A DNA stretch of 64,000 bases, taken from assembly GCA_945957365.1 (NCBI GenBank), contig CAMFKI010000023.1, positions 1 to 64,000 of the forward strand, in the 5' to 3' direction. The notes under the pieces were generated by a model that saw only the letters and a program-made list of their open reading frames with translations, was not told the DNA's origin and did not search any database. A program made the translations under genes and the position numbers. Positions 37,368 through 46,124 of the stretch are shown here, piece by piece. Within the stretch, counting starts at the first letter, position 1. Every line of letters begins with the position of its first letter. Source of the stretch: an uncultured Alphaproteobacteria bacterium. GTDB taxonomy: Bacteria > Pseudomonadota > Alphaproteobacteria > Rhizobiales > Aestuariivirgaceae.

Positions 37368-37928
37368 TCACCACGGCAGCATGCGGCCGAAGATGTTGTC
37401 GCTGTCGATGAACTGGTGCTTCAGCGCGGCGAGCACGTGGAGGCCGATGAGGGCCATGGCGAGGTTCGCGCCGAGGCCATGCATCTCGCCGAAGATGCGG
37501 GATGTGACGGGTGCGGCAGGCACCGGGAGAACGCCATAGAAACTGGTGCCGGCAAGGGCGGGAAGCCGGGCCACGACTTCGCCGAAGGACAGCCAGCCGG
37601 TGATCGGCAGGCCGATGAGCAGGAGGTAGAACAGCCCGTGCAGCGACTTCGCGCCCACCACCTCGTAGCGTTTCATGCCGGCGGGATAGGCGGGGGCCGT
37701 GTGGGTGAGCCGCCAGACCACGCGCAGCAGGGTGAGCAGCAGGATGGTGAGGCCGATCGACACGTGGATCGAGGGCTGGAAGGTGGCGGCGGCGCCGGCA
37801 CGCGCCGCGCGCATCCCCGACTTCATCAGGTCTTCGCCGAGGAGCACCATGTAGATCATCAGCACGGCGGTGAGCCAGTGGATGGTCATGGCGACGCCGT
37901 CATAGCGGTTCTTGGGGGAAAGGCTCAT
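37368..37928 (-). CDS. Cytochrome b561 family protein
   Basis: The 186-residue protein has four membrane helices with the His residues expected for two b-type hemes (MTIHWLTAVL, SIHVSIGLTI, SLHGLFYLLL and IGLHVLAALKHQF). YceJ/CybB-type proteins move electrons from quinol to periplasmic acceptors. A polar insertion KSGMRAARAGAAATF follows helix 1. The neighbours give no clear partner. Confidence 0.9.
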   Translation of the reverse strand: MSLSPKNRYDGVAMTIHWLTAVLMIYMVLLGEDLMKSGMRAARAGAAATFQPSIHVSIGLTILLLTLLRVVWRLTHTAPAYPAGMKRYEVVGAKSLHGLFYLLLIGLPITGWLSFGEVVARLPALAGTSFYGVLPVPAAPVTSRIFGEMHGLGANLAMALIGLHVLAALKHQFIDSDNIFGRMLPW

Positions 37929-38000
37929 GTCTGCTCCGGACTTGGTCGTGTTGACGGCAGGACGTTTGGAGCGCGGCCGATCCGTCGTCCTCGATGATGA

Positions 38001-38537
38001 TCAATAGCCGCGTTTGGGGCCCAGCCCAAGGCCCTGCATCCGGCCGCTTTCGTGCATCGCCTGCTTGCGCGACGACAGGATGCCGCTGTCGCCGCCGACC
38101 CACGCCCATTCGCCCGACAGCTTGCCATACTCCATCTTGGGACAGCGGTTCATGATCACCTTGAGGCCTTGCGCCTCGGCGCGCGCCGCGGCCGCATCGT
38201 TGCGCACCGAGAGCTGCATCCAGATCACGCGGGGCGGCGTCGGCAGCGCCAGCGCCTCGTCGGTGATCTGTCCCGCGGCTTCGGAGTTGCGGAAGATGTC
38301 GACCATGTCGACCGGCTGCGGAATGCCGGCGAGGCTCGCATAGACGGTCTGGCCGAGGATCTGCTGGCCGGCGAGGCCGGGGTTGACGGGGATCACCGCA
38401 TAGCCCTTGTCGAGCAGGTATTTCATGACGAAGTAGGACGGACGCACCGGATTGTTCGACGCGCCCACCAGCGCAATGGTCTTCACCGATTGCAGGATGC
38501 CGCGAATGTAGTCCGGCGAATAGCTGTCGTGATTCAT
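38001..38537 (-). CDS. CoA-binding domain protein (YccU-like)
   Basis: The 178-residue protein carries the CoA-binding Rossmann fold of succinyl-CoA synthetase alpha (TIALVGASNNPVRPSYFVM, VIPVNPGLAGQQILG). It ends in the family's conserved NRCPKMEYG. The biochemical role is not established. It overlaps the VOC gene upstream by 4 bases and ends a four-gene run 40553 to 38001. Confidence 0.88.
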   Translation of the reverse strand: MNHDSYSPDYIRGILQSVKTIALVGASNNPVRPSYFVMKYLLDKGYAVIPVNPGLAGQQILGQTVYASLAGIPQPVDMVDIFRNSEAAGQITDEALALPTPPRVIWMQLSVRNDAAAARAEAQGLKVIMNRCPKMEYGKLSGEWAWVGGDSGILSSRKQAMHESGRMQGLGLGPKRGY

Positions 38538-38959
38538 GGCAGTGTGATGCGGCCCTCGGCATCGAGCGGGAAGAAGGGGTTGAAGGCTACTTCCCAGAGA
38601 TGGCCGTCGGGGTCGGCGAAATAGCCCGAGTAACCGCCCCAGAACACTTTTTCCGGCGGCTTCATCAGTGTCGCCCCGCAGGCCAGGGCGTGCGCCATGA
38701 TGGCATCGACCTCGGCTTCGTCGGCGGCGTTCCAGGCAAGGCTGACGCCCCTGAAGGCCGGCATCGCCTGCGCCGCGAGCCCCGCGTCATGGGCCAGCGC
38801 GTCATGGCCGAAGAGACCGAGGACGATGCCGTTCGCATCGAAGAAGGCGACGTCGTCGTTGCCGGCGGGCGAGGCCTTCAGTCCGAGGCGCTGATAGAAG
38901 GCGCGCGACGCGGCGATGTCGGAGACGCCGAGGGTTACGATGTTGATGCGCGGCGTCAT
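38534..38959 (-). CDS. VOC family protein (glyoxalase-like)
   Basis: The 141-residue product has two beta-alpha-beta-beta-beta modules (VTLGVSDIAASRAFYQRLGL and YFADPDGHLWEVAFNP) typical of the vicinal oxygen chelate fold. The metal-ligand pattern at the C-terminus (Glu in HLWEVA) is kept. The substrate is unknown. It overlaps both neighbours by 4 bases, so it is translated with the enoyl-CoA hydratase. Confidence 0.87.
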   Translation of the reverse strand: MTPRINIVTLGVSDIAASRAFYQRLGLKASPAGNDDVAFFDANGIVLGLFGHDALAHDAGLAAQAMPAFRGVSLAWNAADEAEVDAIMAHALACGATLMKPPEKVFWGGYSGYFADPDGHLWEVAFNPFFPLDAEGRITLP

Positions 38960-39750
38960 GGTTCATCCGTCCAGTGCGGCTGGCGCTTGGCGATGAAGGC
39001 GGCGATGCCTTCCTCGGCGTCGCGCTGCAGCAGGTTCTCGGTCATCACGCGGGCGGTGTAGGCATAAGCCTCGGCCAGTGGCAGGTCACGCTGCCGGTAG
39101 AAGGCCTGCTTGCCGGTCTTGACGGTCACCATGGATTTCGCCGCGATCTTCTGCGCCAGTTCGCTGACCGCGGCGGTGAGCTGTTCCGCCGGCACCACGC
39201 GGTTGACGAGGCCGAAGCGCAGCGCATCGGTAGCGCCGAAGACGTCGCCCGTCAGCAGCATTTCCATGGCGTGCTTGGAGGAAAGGTTGCGCGACAGCGC
39301 CACCATGGGGGTGGAGCAGAACAGGCCGATGTTGACACCCGGCGTGCAGAAGCGCGCCGCTTTGGACGCGATGGCGAGGTCGCAGGTGGCGACCAGCTGG
39401 CATCCCGCTGCACTGGCGAGGCCCGCCACCTCGGCGATGACCGGCTTGGGACTGTTGACGACGGCGAGCATCAGCTCGGCGCAGGCCGCGAAGAGCTTCG
39501 CGAAATAGGCCGCACCCTTGTCGGGGTCGGCGCGATGGGCGGTGATTTCCTTGAGATTGTGGCCCGAGGAAAAGGCCGGGCCCTGGGCCGCCAGCACCAC
39601 GACGCGCACCGATCGGTCGGCAGCCGCCGCGGCGAGCGCCGACGCCAGTTCCGCCATCATGGCCTCGGACAGGCTGTTGCGGCTCGACGCGTCGGCGAGA
39701 GTGAGGCGCAGCACGCCGCCCTCCAGCGCGGAGAGCAGGAGTGCTGTCAT
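38956..39750 (-). CDS. Enoyl-CoA hydratase/isomerase family protein
   Basis: The 264-residue crotonase-fold enzyme has the oxyanion-hole segments AFSSGHNLKEI and AGLASAAGCQLVATCDLAIA. The first conserved catalytic Glu position is not typical of enoyl-CoA hydratase (CQLVATCD), so isomerase or hydrolase activity is equally possible. It overlaps its neighbours by 4 bases in a DUF4168-ECH-VOC-CoA-binding run. Confidence 0.87.
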   Translation of the reverse strand: MTALLLSALEGGVLRLTLADASSRNSLSEAMMAELASALAAAAADRSVRVVVLAAQGPAFSSGHNLKEITAHRADPDKGAAYFAKLFAACAELMLAVVNSPKPVIAEVAGLASAAGCQLVATCDLAIASKAARFCTPGVNIGLFCSTPMVALSRNLSSKHAMEMLLTGDVFGATDALRFGLVNRVVPAEQLTAAVSELAQKIAAKSMVTVKTGKQAFYRQRDLPLAEAYAYTARVMTENLLQRDAEEGIAAFIAKRQPHWTDEP

Positions 39751-40553
39751 TCTTCCTCGACGTCGAGCTGCTTCAGCTTCGGGCCGTAGACCGGATCGTT
39801 CATCAGGTCCTGGATGATCTTCTTGTTGTTGGCTGACGGGATCAGGGCGTTCAGCGCCTTCACCATCTTGTCCTTCATGTCCTGGGCGAGGTCCTTGTCG
39901 TCCTGGACTTCCTTGATCTGCTGCTGCAGGTCCGAGGTCTGGTCGTCGGTGATCGAGGAGTAGGTGAGGCCCAGCGTGGTGACCGCGAGGTTCCAGTCGG
40001 TGACGTTGGCGAAGCCCGCGGCCTTCACGTCTGCCTCGAACTTCTTGCCGTCCTCGGTCTGGTCGACGAAGTCCTGAAGGTTCTCGTACTGGTCGAGGTC
40101 GGTGTTGGCGTATTTGGTCTTGGCCATGATGTAGCTGTCAAGCGCGCGCCGGGCGATTTCCGGGGTGAGCTCCATGGTCTCGATGGTCGGGATCTCGCCC
40201 AGGCTCAGCGGCTGGTTGTCGGGCGAATCGCCGCCGTCCTGGCCGGCCGTGCCGTCGTCGGGAGCGGCATTCTGGTCCTGGCCGTCGGCGGGCGCGGCAT
40301 TCTGGTCCGGCGTGGACTGCCCGGCTGCGGGCGGCGGGGCGGCCGGCGGTGTGGTGCCAGCGGGAGGCGTTGCTGCCGCGGGCGGCGTCGCCGGCTGGGT
40401 GGCGGTGCCGGAGGTGGTGCTGTCCGCCGGAATCGGCAGCGGTGAGGCCGCCTGCGCGACAACCGTCGCGTCGGCCGAGGTGATTGCGGCCTGTGCGCCC
40501 GGCACGGCGAGGCCGGCCACGGCAACGAGTGTCACGAGAATTCGAGCTGTCAT
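39747..40553 (-). CDS. Exported DUF4168 protein
   Basis: The 268-residue precursor has a signal peptide (ILVTLVAVAGLAVPGAQA), a Pro/Ala/Asp-rich linker of about 80 residues, and a DUF4168 domain rich in Asp, Lys and Leu (AVTTLGLTYSSITDDQTSDL and QQIKEVQDDKDLAQDMKDKM). The function is unknown and a periplasmic location is inferred. ATG 40553 has AGGGAAG at good spacing; a GTG two codons upstream is an alternative. A near-perfect 24-base palindrome lies 76 bases upstream. Confidence 0.82.
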   Translation of the reverse strand: MTARILVTLVAVAGLAVPGAQAAITSADATVVAQAASPLPIPADSTTSGTATQPATPPAAATPPAGTTPPAAPPPAAGQSTPDQNAAPADGQDQNAAPDDGTAGQDGGDSPDNQPLSLGEIPTIETMELTPEIARRALDSYIMAKTKYANTDLDQYENLQDFVDQTEDGKKFEADVKAAGFANVTDWNLAVTTLGLTYSSITDDQTSDLQQQIKEVQDDKDLAQDMKDKMVKALNALIPSANNKKIIQDLMNDPVYGPKLKQLDVEEE

Positions 40554-40628
40554 CTTCACTTCCCTGCTGCATCCAACTCTAGGCTATGGCTTGTGGCGGG
40601 GAAAGGGCCATTTCGGGGCAAGACGCCT

Positions 40629-40652
40629 CTTGCGGTATCATGATACCACAAG
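40629..40652. promoter_or_regulatory. 24-base palindrome, candidate operator
   Basis: The half-sites CTTGCGGTATCA and TGATACCACAAG are mirror images at 11 of 12 positions. It sits between the divergent DUF4168 and rplM genes, 31 bases before the rplM -35 box. The form GGTATCATGATACC resembles operators of GntR- or MarR-type dimers. The binding protein is unknown. Confidence 0.5.
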
Positions 40653-40682
40653 CAAATTCCCGGCGTTTTCCGGGGGTTTTTC

Positions 40683-40711
40683 TTGACAGGGCATGTGTGT
40701 GCACGTATTCA
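40683..40711 (+). promoter_or_regulatory. Sigma-70-type promoter of rplM-rpsI
   Basis: A perfect TTGACA at 40683-40688 is followed by a 17-base spacer and TATTCA at 40706-40711, about 80 bases before rplM. This is the best promoter match in the window, as expected for a ribosomal protein operon. Confidence 0.7.
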
Positions 40712-40791
40712 GCCCGGCATTGAGCGGGCTTGCGCGGCGTTCCTGTTTCGCAGGCCCTTATCTTTGACCCCGTAACACCAGAGACAACCGC

Positions 40792-41256
40792 ATGACAACC
40801 TATACGGCGAAAGCCAAGGACATCGTGAAGGACTGGGTGCTGATCGACGCCGAAGGACTGGTCGTCGGTCGCGTGGCCGCCATCATTGCGAACCGCCTGC
40901 GCGGCAAGCACAAGGCCACCTTCACCCCCCACATGGATTGCGGCGACCATGTCGTCGTCATCAATGCCGAGAAGATCCACTTCACCGGCAAGAAGAAAGA
41001 GCAGAAGAGCTACTTCCACCACACCGGCTTCCCGGGTGGCATCAAGGAGCGCAATGCCGGCAAGATCCTCGAGGGCAAGTTCCCCGAGCGCGTGCTGGAA
41101 CTCGCCGTGAAGCGCATGATGCCGGGCGGTCCGCTCAAGCGCCAGCAGATGACGCACCTCAAGATCTATGGCGGTGCCGCGCATCCGCATGACGCGCAGA
41201 ACCCCAAGAAGCTCGACATCAAGTCCATGAACCCCAAGAATGCGGTGAGAGGCTGA
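40792..41256 (+). CDS. rplM: 50S ribosomal protein L13
   Basis: L13 is an early-assembly protein of the large subunit. The 154-residue product shows [38 protein letters not shown] and [20 protein letters not shown]. rpsI follows after one base, the near-universal L13-S9 operon. Confidence 0.97.
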   Translation: MTTYTAKAKDIVKDWVLIDAEGLVVGRVAAIIANRLRGKHKATFTPHMDCGDHVVVINAEKIHFTGKKKEQKSYFHHTGFPGGIKERNAGKILEGKFPERVLELAVKRMMPGGPLKRQQMTHLKIYGGAAHPHDAQNPKKLDIKSMNPKNAVRG

Positions 41257-41257
41257 A

Positions 41258-41755
41258 ATGGCTGAACGCAAATCCCTCGCAGATCTCGGCCAGGCCATGG
41301 GTGTCACCCCGGCCACCGGCGGCGCTGCCGCTGCGGCCGCTGCTCCCGTCAAGCCCAAGCTCGACGCCCAGGGCCGCGCCTACGCGACCGGCCGCCGCAA
41401 GAACGCCACTTCGCGCGTCTGGATCAAGCGCGGCAAGGGCAAGATCACCGTCAACGGCAAGCCGATCGAGACCTATTTCGCCCGCTCGGTCCTGCGCATG
41501 CTGGTGCAGCAGCCGCTGGTGACCGCCAACCGCGCCACCGAGCTTGACATCGACTGCACCGTCGCCGGCGGCGGCCTTTCCGGCCAGGCCGGCGCGGTCC
41601 GCCACGGTCTCGCCCGTGCGCTCACCTATTTCGAGCCCGAACTGCGCTCGGCCCTGAAGAAGGCCGGCTTCCTGACGCGCGACCCCCGCATGGTCGAGCG
41701 CAAGAAGTACGGCCACCCCAAGGCCCGCCGCAGCTTCCAGTTCTCGAAGCGCTAA
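41258..41755 (+). CDS. rpsI: 30S ribosomal protein S9
   Basis: S9 contacts P-site tRNA with its C-terminal tail, here ending FQFSKR. The body is standard ([34 protein letters not shown]). The 165-residue length includes an Ala/Pro-rich N-terminal extension of about 35 residues that is usual in this order. A strong terminator follows. Confidence 0.97.
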   Translation: MAERKSLADLGQAMGVTPATGGAAAAAAAPVKPKLDAQGRAYATGRRKNATSRVWIKRGKGKITVNGKPIETYFARSVLRMLVQQPLVTANRATELDIDCTVAGGGLSGQAGAVRHGLARALTYFEPELRSALKKAGFLTRDPRMVERKKYGHPKARRSFQFSKR

Positions 41756-41787
41756 GCCAGCAGCAGATTTATCTCTGCTTTTTCAGA

Positions 41788-41815
41788 GGGGCTGCAGACA
41801 TGCAGCCCCTTTTTT
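41788..41815 (+). terminator. Rho-independent terminator after rpsI
   Basis: GGGGCTGC-AGACAT-GCAGCCCC is a perfect 8-bp stem followed by six T residues, 33 bases after the rpsI stop codon. Confidence 0.9.
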
Positions 41816-41832
41816 CATGTGGGCGGGGAGGC

Positions 41833-42156
41833 TTACTGTGTGTCGAGGGCGCTGGAGATCATGGTGAACGCCTCAATCGTTTTCGGCGTGACTTCCAGGA
41901 TCACCGATCGGCGGTCGTTGGCGTCGCCCTTGCGCTCGATCCAGCCGCCTTCGACGAGCTTCTTCAACCTTGCATTGAGCGTGGGGAAGGTGCCGTGGGC
42001 CGAATCGCGGGCGAGGTGGGTGACCCTTAGGCGTTCGTTATTCATGCAGGCCTCGGCGATATCGTGGAGGAGTTCCCGCATCACATGGTCGAGTTCGTGC
42101 AGTCCGTGCTGCTTTTCCGCTTCGGCGATGGCCTGACGAAGTCTCGTATATTTCAT
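41833..42156 (-). CDS. MarR-type winged-helix regulator
   Basis: The 107-residue protein is a compact MarR domain: LRVTHLARDSAHGTFPTLNA, then LKKLVEGGWIERKGDANDRR and SVILEVTPKT for the wing. It is shorter than usual MarR proteins (about 140), lacking part of the C-terminal dimer helix. Its target is unknown. An inverted repeat with 7-base arms lies 72 bases upstream in the divergent region and could be its operator. Confidence 0.82.
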   Translation of the reverse strand: MKYTRLRQAIAEAEKQHGLHELDHVMRELLHDIAEACMNNERLRVTHLARDSAHGTFPTLNARLKKLVEGGWIERKGDANDRRSVILEVTPKTIEAFTMISSALDTQ

Positions 42157-42227
42157 GTCAATTTCTCGATACCGCCGCAGGGAACGGGACGTGGGGGAGG
42201 CGGATACCTCAGGGCCACATTAGAATC

Positions 42228-42260
42228 CGTATTTATGATTTATACCACAGTAAAAATACG
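42228..42260. promoter_or_regulatory. Inverted repeat in marR divergent region
   Basis: CGTATTT at 42228-42234 is matched by AAATACG at 42254-42260, with the right arm itself inside the palindrome ATACGTAT. The 211-base gap is AT-rich here, unlike its surroundings. It may control the MarR gene, the plus-strand membrane gene at 42368, or both. Confidence 0.35.
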
Positions 42261-42367
42261 TATGGACGGCGTTATGATCGGCGGCCGATCCGGCCCGTAA
42301 GGACCATGAGGAGCGAAGCCATGACGCAAGATGCATCCCGGTCCGGAGCGACGCGGCAGGGTAAACC

Positions 42368-42703
42368 ATGCCGCCGCTGATCCGCTTCTTGCTCAAGTGG
42401 TCGCTGATCGGAATGGCGGCGGGCTGGCTCTTCGTCGGCCTGCTGCTCGCCGCCGATCTGGGCGGGATCCGCAGCCTGCTGGCCAAGGCGGACAGCCCGA
42501 TGCTGTGGGTCTTCGTGTTCGGCTTCTCCTTCGGCATTTCCTTCGCGCAGGTGACCGTGCTGGCGGCAGTGCTGCTGCGCGAGGATTTCGGCGGCCGTGG
42601 CGGCACCGGCAACGATCGCCTCGAACGCTGGAAGGCCGGCGGCAGCGCCCGCCTCGATGCCGAGGATGACGACGGGCCGCCGCCTAGAACAGCGACGCCT
42701 TGA
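42368..42703 (+). CDS. Small membrane protein, 111 residues
   Basis: Two membrane helices (LIGMAAGWLFVGLLLAADL and VFVFGFSFGISFAQVTVLAA) are followed by a polar acidic tail. No known domain is recognised. Its 3' end overlaps the convergent exported protein gene by 20 bases. The ribosome site is modest (GCAGGG). Confidence 0.65.
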   Translation: MPPLIRFLLKWSLIGMAAGWLFVGLLLAADLGGIRSLLAKADSPMLWVFVFGFSFGISFAQVTVLAAVLLREDFGGRGGTGNDRLERWKAGGSARLDAEDDDGPPPRTATP

Positions 42704-43622
42704 TGTTGAGGCATTCTTTGCCCAGCGCATCCACGGTGTCGGGTACGTTGACGTTGAGGCGGCGCAGCAGCCGGAAGGTGAGGTTGCCGTTGGAGCGTAG
42801 GCCATCGAGCGCCACGCCCTCGCTGCGGAAGGTCTTGAGCGCCTTTCTGTAGCCGTCGAAGCGGGTGCAGTCGAAGCTCGCCTTGTCCTCGAAGTAATCG
42901 GCAACGAGCCGGTTGTACTGGTCGATGAAGCCATTGGCCTTGTCGGCCATCACCCTGGTGTCGAAGGCATCCTTCGGCGGGGCGGGCGGCGGGGACTGGG
43001 GGTTGATCCAGCGCCCGGTGCGCGCGGCATCCGCCGACCACACCGAATATTGCGGCAGGCCGTCGGCATCGCGGAAGCCGGCAGGCCTCGTGGCATGAAA
43101 CACGATGTCGAGCGGGATTCCGTAGAAGCCGACCTCGCCATCCTGGTTCATGGCAATCACGTCGTTGAGCAAATGCATGAAGTGCTCGAGGTCGAGCACG
43201 TCGCCCTGATAGGCCGCGGGGTTCGAGGCGGTATTGAGGAAGACGTGGATCTCGAGATCGGCCTTCTCGTCATACTCGTAGGATGCGTTCGACCCGAACA
43301 GCTCGATGTCGGCCACGGCCACGGCCTTGTTGCGCAGCTTCAGCGAGTTGAACTGGCGGTTGACGATGGCCATCACGCGCGAGGCGATCGCGGGGCGCAT
43401 ATGGCTGTCGGCGGTCCAGATGCGTGGGTCGAGAACCTTGGGAAAATCGACGATGCCGGCGATCGCCTGGTTTAGCTGGTCTGGCGTTTCCTTGACGAAG
43501 GGTGCGGTGGCCATGAAGGGCGCCTGGTAGATCGACGCGGGCTCCCCCGGGGCGGCGGCCACGGGCGCTGCGGCGAGCGCGGACAGAAGGGCAAAGGCGG
43601 CCGGGACGGCTGCGTGTTTCAT
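42684..43622 (-). CDS. Exported protein with nucleotidyltransferase-like motif
   Basis: The 312-residue precursor has a signal peptide (FALLSALAAAPVAAAPG). At about residues 108-126 of the precursor, IELFGSNASYEYDEKADLEI followed by HVFL resembles the GS-x(n)-DxD motif of small nucleotidyltransferases such as phage-type relatives (GS...YxY...SDLDIHV), with Glu in place of the second Asp. Further conserved-looking stretches are HLLNDVIAMN and SVWSADAARTGRWINP. A periplasmic nucleotidyltransferase would be unusual, so the activity is unproven. It lies just downstream of a diheme cytochrome c gene on the same strand, with an 11-base gap. Confidence 0.7.
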   Translation of the reverse strand: MKHAAVPAAFALLSALAAAPVAAAPGEPASIYQAPFMATAPFVKETPDQLNQAIAGIVDFPKVLDPRIWTADSHMRPAIASRVMAIVNRQFNSLKLRNKAVAVADIELFGSNASYEYDEKADLEIHVFLNTASNPAAYQGDVLDLEHFMHLLNDVIAMNQDGEVGFYGIPLDIVFHATRPAGFRDADGLPQYSVWSADAARTGRWINPQSPPPAPPKDAFDTRVMADKANGFIDQYNRLVADYFEDKASFDCTRFDGYRKALKTFRSEGVALDGLRSNGNLTFRLLRRLNVNVPDTVDALGKECLNIKASLF

Positions 43623-43633
43623 GTCGGGTCCGA

Positions 43634-44239
43634 TCAGTCAGACTTCAGCGTATCGAGATAGGCGATGATGGCCGTGACGTCATCCGGCGGGAAGGCGAAT
43701 TCGGGCATGTTGTTATGCCCCGTGACGATGCCTTCGGCGAGTGCTTCCTCGAGGGCATCGGGATCGTATTTCGCGACCACGTCGCGGAAGGGGGGCGCCT
43801 TGGGGTTGGGCGACGGGCTGTCCGCATCGATGGCGTGGCATCGTGAACAGTCCTTCTGCAGCAGGTCGAAGCCCCGCGCCGCCTGGGTTTCCTCGTCCCT
43901 CTTGCCAGGACCGAGGCTCATGACGAAGGCGGTGAGCGCTTCGGCCTGCTCCTGCGTCACCTCCCAGTCGGGCATGAGCGGGTGGCGCACCGCGAGACCA
44001 TCCATGAAGCCGTCGACCAGTTCGTCAGGGTCGTAGTTCTTGGCGATTTCGCGGAAGGGCGGTGAATCGGTGAGCGGGCTTTCGCCCGTGGTTTCGAGAT
44101 TGTGGCACTTCGCACAATTTATCTCGGCGAGGCGCCGTCCTTCGGCGATCAGCTTGGCAGTGTCCGCCGCCAGTGCCGGAAGCGACAGAGCGGGAAGCGC
44201 GAGGGCGACGAGCGCCAGAAGGGGGAGGGAGATTCGCAT
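43634..44239 (-). CDS. Exported diheme cytochrome c
   Basis: The 201-residue precursor has a signal peptide (LLALVALALPALSLPALA) and two cytochrome c domains. Each has one heme site (INCAKCHNLE and KDCSRCHAID) and a distal Met (HPLMPDWE and NNMPEFAF). The halves are clear duplicates (PPFREIAKNYDPDEL and PPFRDVVAKYDPDAL). It probably transfers electrons in the periplasm. Its redox partner is not obvious from the neighbours. Confidence 0.92.
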   Translation of the reverse strand: MRISLPLLALVALALPALSLPALAADTAKLIAEGRRLAEINCAKCHNLETTGESPLTDSPPFREIAKNYDPDELVDGFMDGLAVRHPLMPDWEVTQEQAEALTAFVMSLGPGKRDEETQAARGFDLLQKDCSRCHAIDADSPSPNPKAPPFRDVVAKYDPDALEEALAEGIVTGHNNMPEFAFPPDDVTAIIAYLDTLKSD

Positions 44240-44291
44240 GGTGTCCTTGTCTCACCCTGTCCTGCGGCGGGCCTTGACCGCGGTCAAGGCA

Positions 44292-46124
44292 TCACTCCGC
44301 ACGGGCCCGGACATAGGAGCCCGGCGCATCCTCGATCACCTTCAGCCTGCCACTGCCCGGCGTCGGCGCCTTGACCTTGGGCCCCGACTTGTCCGCCATC
44401 CACCTGGCCCAGTCCGGCCACCACGAACCTGCGTGCTCGGTGGCGCCCTTGAGCCATTCATCGAGCGTGTGTGCCGCCTTGTCGTTGGTCCAGTACTGGT
44501 ATTTGTTGGCCTCGGGCGGGTTGACCACGCCGGCGATGTGGCCCGAGCCCGAAACGACGAGGCGGGTGGGCCCGCCGAAATAGCGGCCGACGCGGAAGAC
44601 CGAGGCAAGCGGCGCGATGTGATCCTCGCGCGCGGCGAGATTGTAGATCGGCATCTTCACCTTCTTGAGGTCGATGCGAACGTTGTCGAGCACCATCTTG
44701 CCCTGGGCCAGCTTGTTGGCCATGTAGCATTCGCGGAGATAGAACGAGTGCACGCCGGCCGGCATGCGGGTCGAATCGGCATTCCAGTAGAGCAGGTCGA
44801 AGGGCATCGGGTCCTTGCCGAGCATGTAGTTGTTGACGACATAGGACCAGATCAGGTCGTTCGAGCGCAGCAGGTTGAAGGCGTCCGCCATGCGGGTGCC
44901 GGGGAGATACCCCTTGTCCTTCATGCGGTCCTCGATCCACTTCACCTGCTCCTCGTCGACATAGACGAGCAAATCGCCCGCCTTCTCGAAATCGACCTGG
45001 GTGGTGAAGAAGGTGGCGGCGTTGACGCGGTGGTCGTTCTGCGCCGCCATCCAGCCCAGTGAGGCCGCGGTGAGCGTGCCGCCGATGCAATAGCCGATGA
45101 CGTTGACCTTTTCGGCATTGGTGGCGTCGAGTGCCGCCTGCACCGCTTCGAGGAAGCCTTCGCGCATGTAGTCGGAGAAGCTTTTCCGCGCCTGCTTTTC
45201 ATCGGCATTCACCCAGCTGACGATGAACACCGTGAGGCCCTGGTCCACCGCCCACTTGACGAAGGACTTCCTGGCGTTGAGGTCGAGGATATAGAACTTG
45301 TTGATCCAGGGCGGGAAGATGACGAGGGGATATTCGTAGGTCTGCTCTTGCGTCGGTGAATACTGGATCAGCTCGAAGGTCTCGTTGCGGAAGACGACCT
45401 TGCCCGGCGTGGTGGCGATGTTCTTGCCGATCTCGAAGGCCGACATGTCGGTCTGCTTGATGCGGAGCCGCCCGTCCGGCGTCTGCATGTCTTCCTGCAG
45501 GTGCTTCAGGCCCTCGATGAGGTTGGCGCCGTTGGTGGCGAGCGTGGTGCGCAGCACCTCCGGATTGGTGAAGCCGAAGTTGGACGGCGAGATGGCGTTG
45601 GCGATCTGCTCGACATAGAACTTCGCCTTGTGGCGGGTGTGCTCGTCGACACCGTCGGCGTTCTTCACCATGTCCTGCGCCCAGTTGGCGGAGATCAGGT
45701 AGAACTGCTTCAGGAAGTCGAAGACGGTGTTCTCCTGCCAGTCCTTGTCCTTGAAGCGCTTGTCGTTGCGGGCAGGCTGGGCGACGGGATCAGGATGCTG
45801 GCCCAGCGCCTTGGCCCAGGCGTTCTGCCACAGCTGGCCGTAGGAATTCCACAGCTGCATCTGGGCATCCATCAGCTTCTGCGGATCGTTCATATAGGCC
45901 TGGGTGATGGCGCCCAGCGTCTTCGACACCTGCTCCATGGGCGTGAGTTGCGTCTCGGCCTCGGTCAGCACCGGGTTTGGCCGTTCCGCCACCATGCGGG
46001 CGATGCCGGCCGCCTGCTCGAACACCTTTGCCATGTTCTGGGCGAACTGCACCGGATCCGCCAGCGTGTACTGGGCGGGCGGCTGGGGTGCCTCGGGCTT
46101 CTTTTCCGGCGTCTTGTCCGTCAT
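44292..46124 (-). CDS. phaC: Class I polyhydroxyalkanoate synthase
   Basis: PhaC polymerises 3-hydroxyacyl-CoA into polyester granules. The 610-residue length is standard for class I. The lipase-like box GYCIGGT holds catalytic Cys346, with the Asp in AAREDHIAPL and the His in GSGHIAGVVNPP; the N-terminal PHA synthase domain (ENTVFDFLKQFYLISANW) is present. ATG 46124 is chosen because the preceding in-frame codons run through a repeat. No phasin or phaAB gene is nearby, which is common. Confidence 0.95.
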   Translation of the reverse strand: MTDKTPEKKPEAPQPPAQYTLADPVQFAQNMAKVFEQAAGIARMVAERPNPVLTEAETQLTPMEQVSKTLGAITQAYMNDPQKLMDAQMQLWNSYGQLWQNAWAKALGQHPDPVAQPARNDKRFKDKDWQENTVFDFLKQFYLISANWAQDMVKNADGVDEHTRHKAKFYVEQIANAISPSNFGFTNPEVLRTTLATNGANLIEGLKHLQEDMQTPDGRLRIKQTDMSAFEIGKNIATTPGKVVFRNETFELIQYSPTQEQTYEYPLVIFPPWINKFYILDLNARKSFVKWAVDQGLTVFIVSWVNADEKQARKSFSDYMREGFLEAVQAALDATNAEKVNVIGYCIGGTLTAASLGWMAAQNDHRVNAATFFTTQVDFEKAGDLLVYVDEEQVKWIEDRMKDKGYLPGTRMADAFNLLRSNDLIWSYVVNNYMLGKDPMPFDLLYWNADSTRMPAGVHSFYLRECYMANKLAQGKMVLDNVRIDLKKVKMPIYNLAAREDHIAPLASVFRVGRYFGGPTRLVVSGSGHIAGVVNPPEANKYQYWTNDKAAHTLDEWLKGATEHAGSWWPDWARWMADKSGPKVKAPTPGSGRLKVIEDAPGSYVRARAE

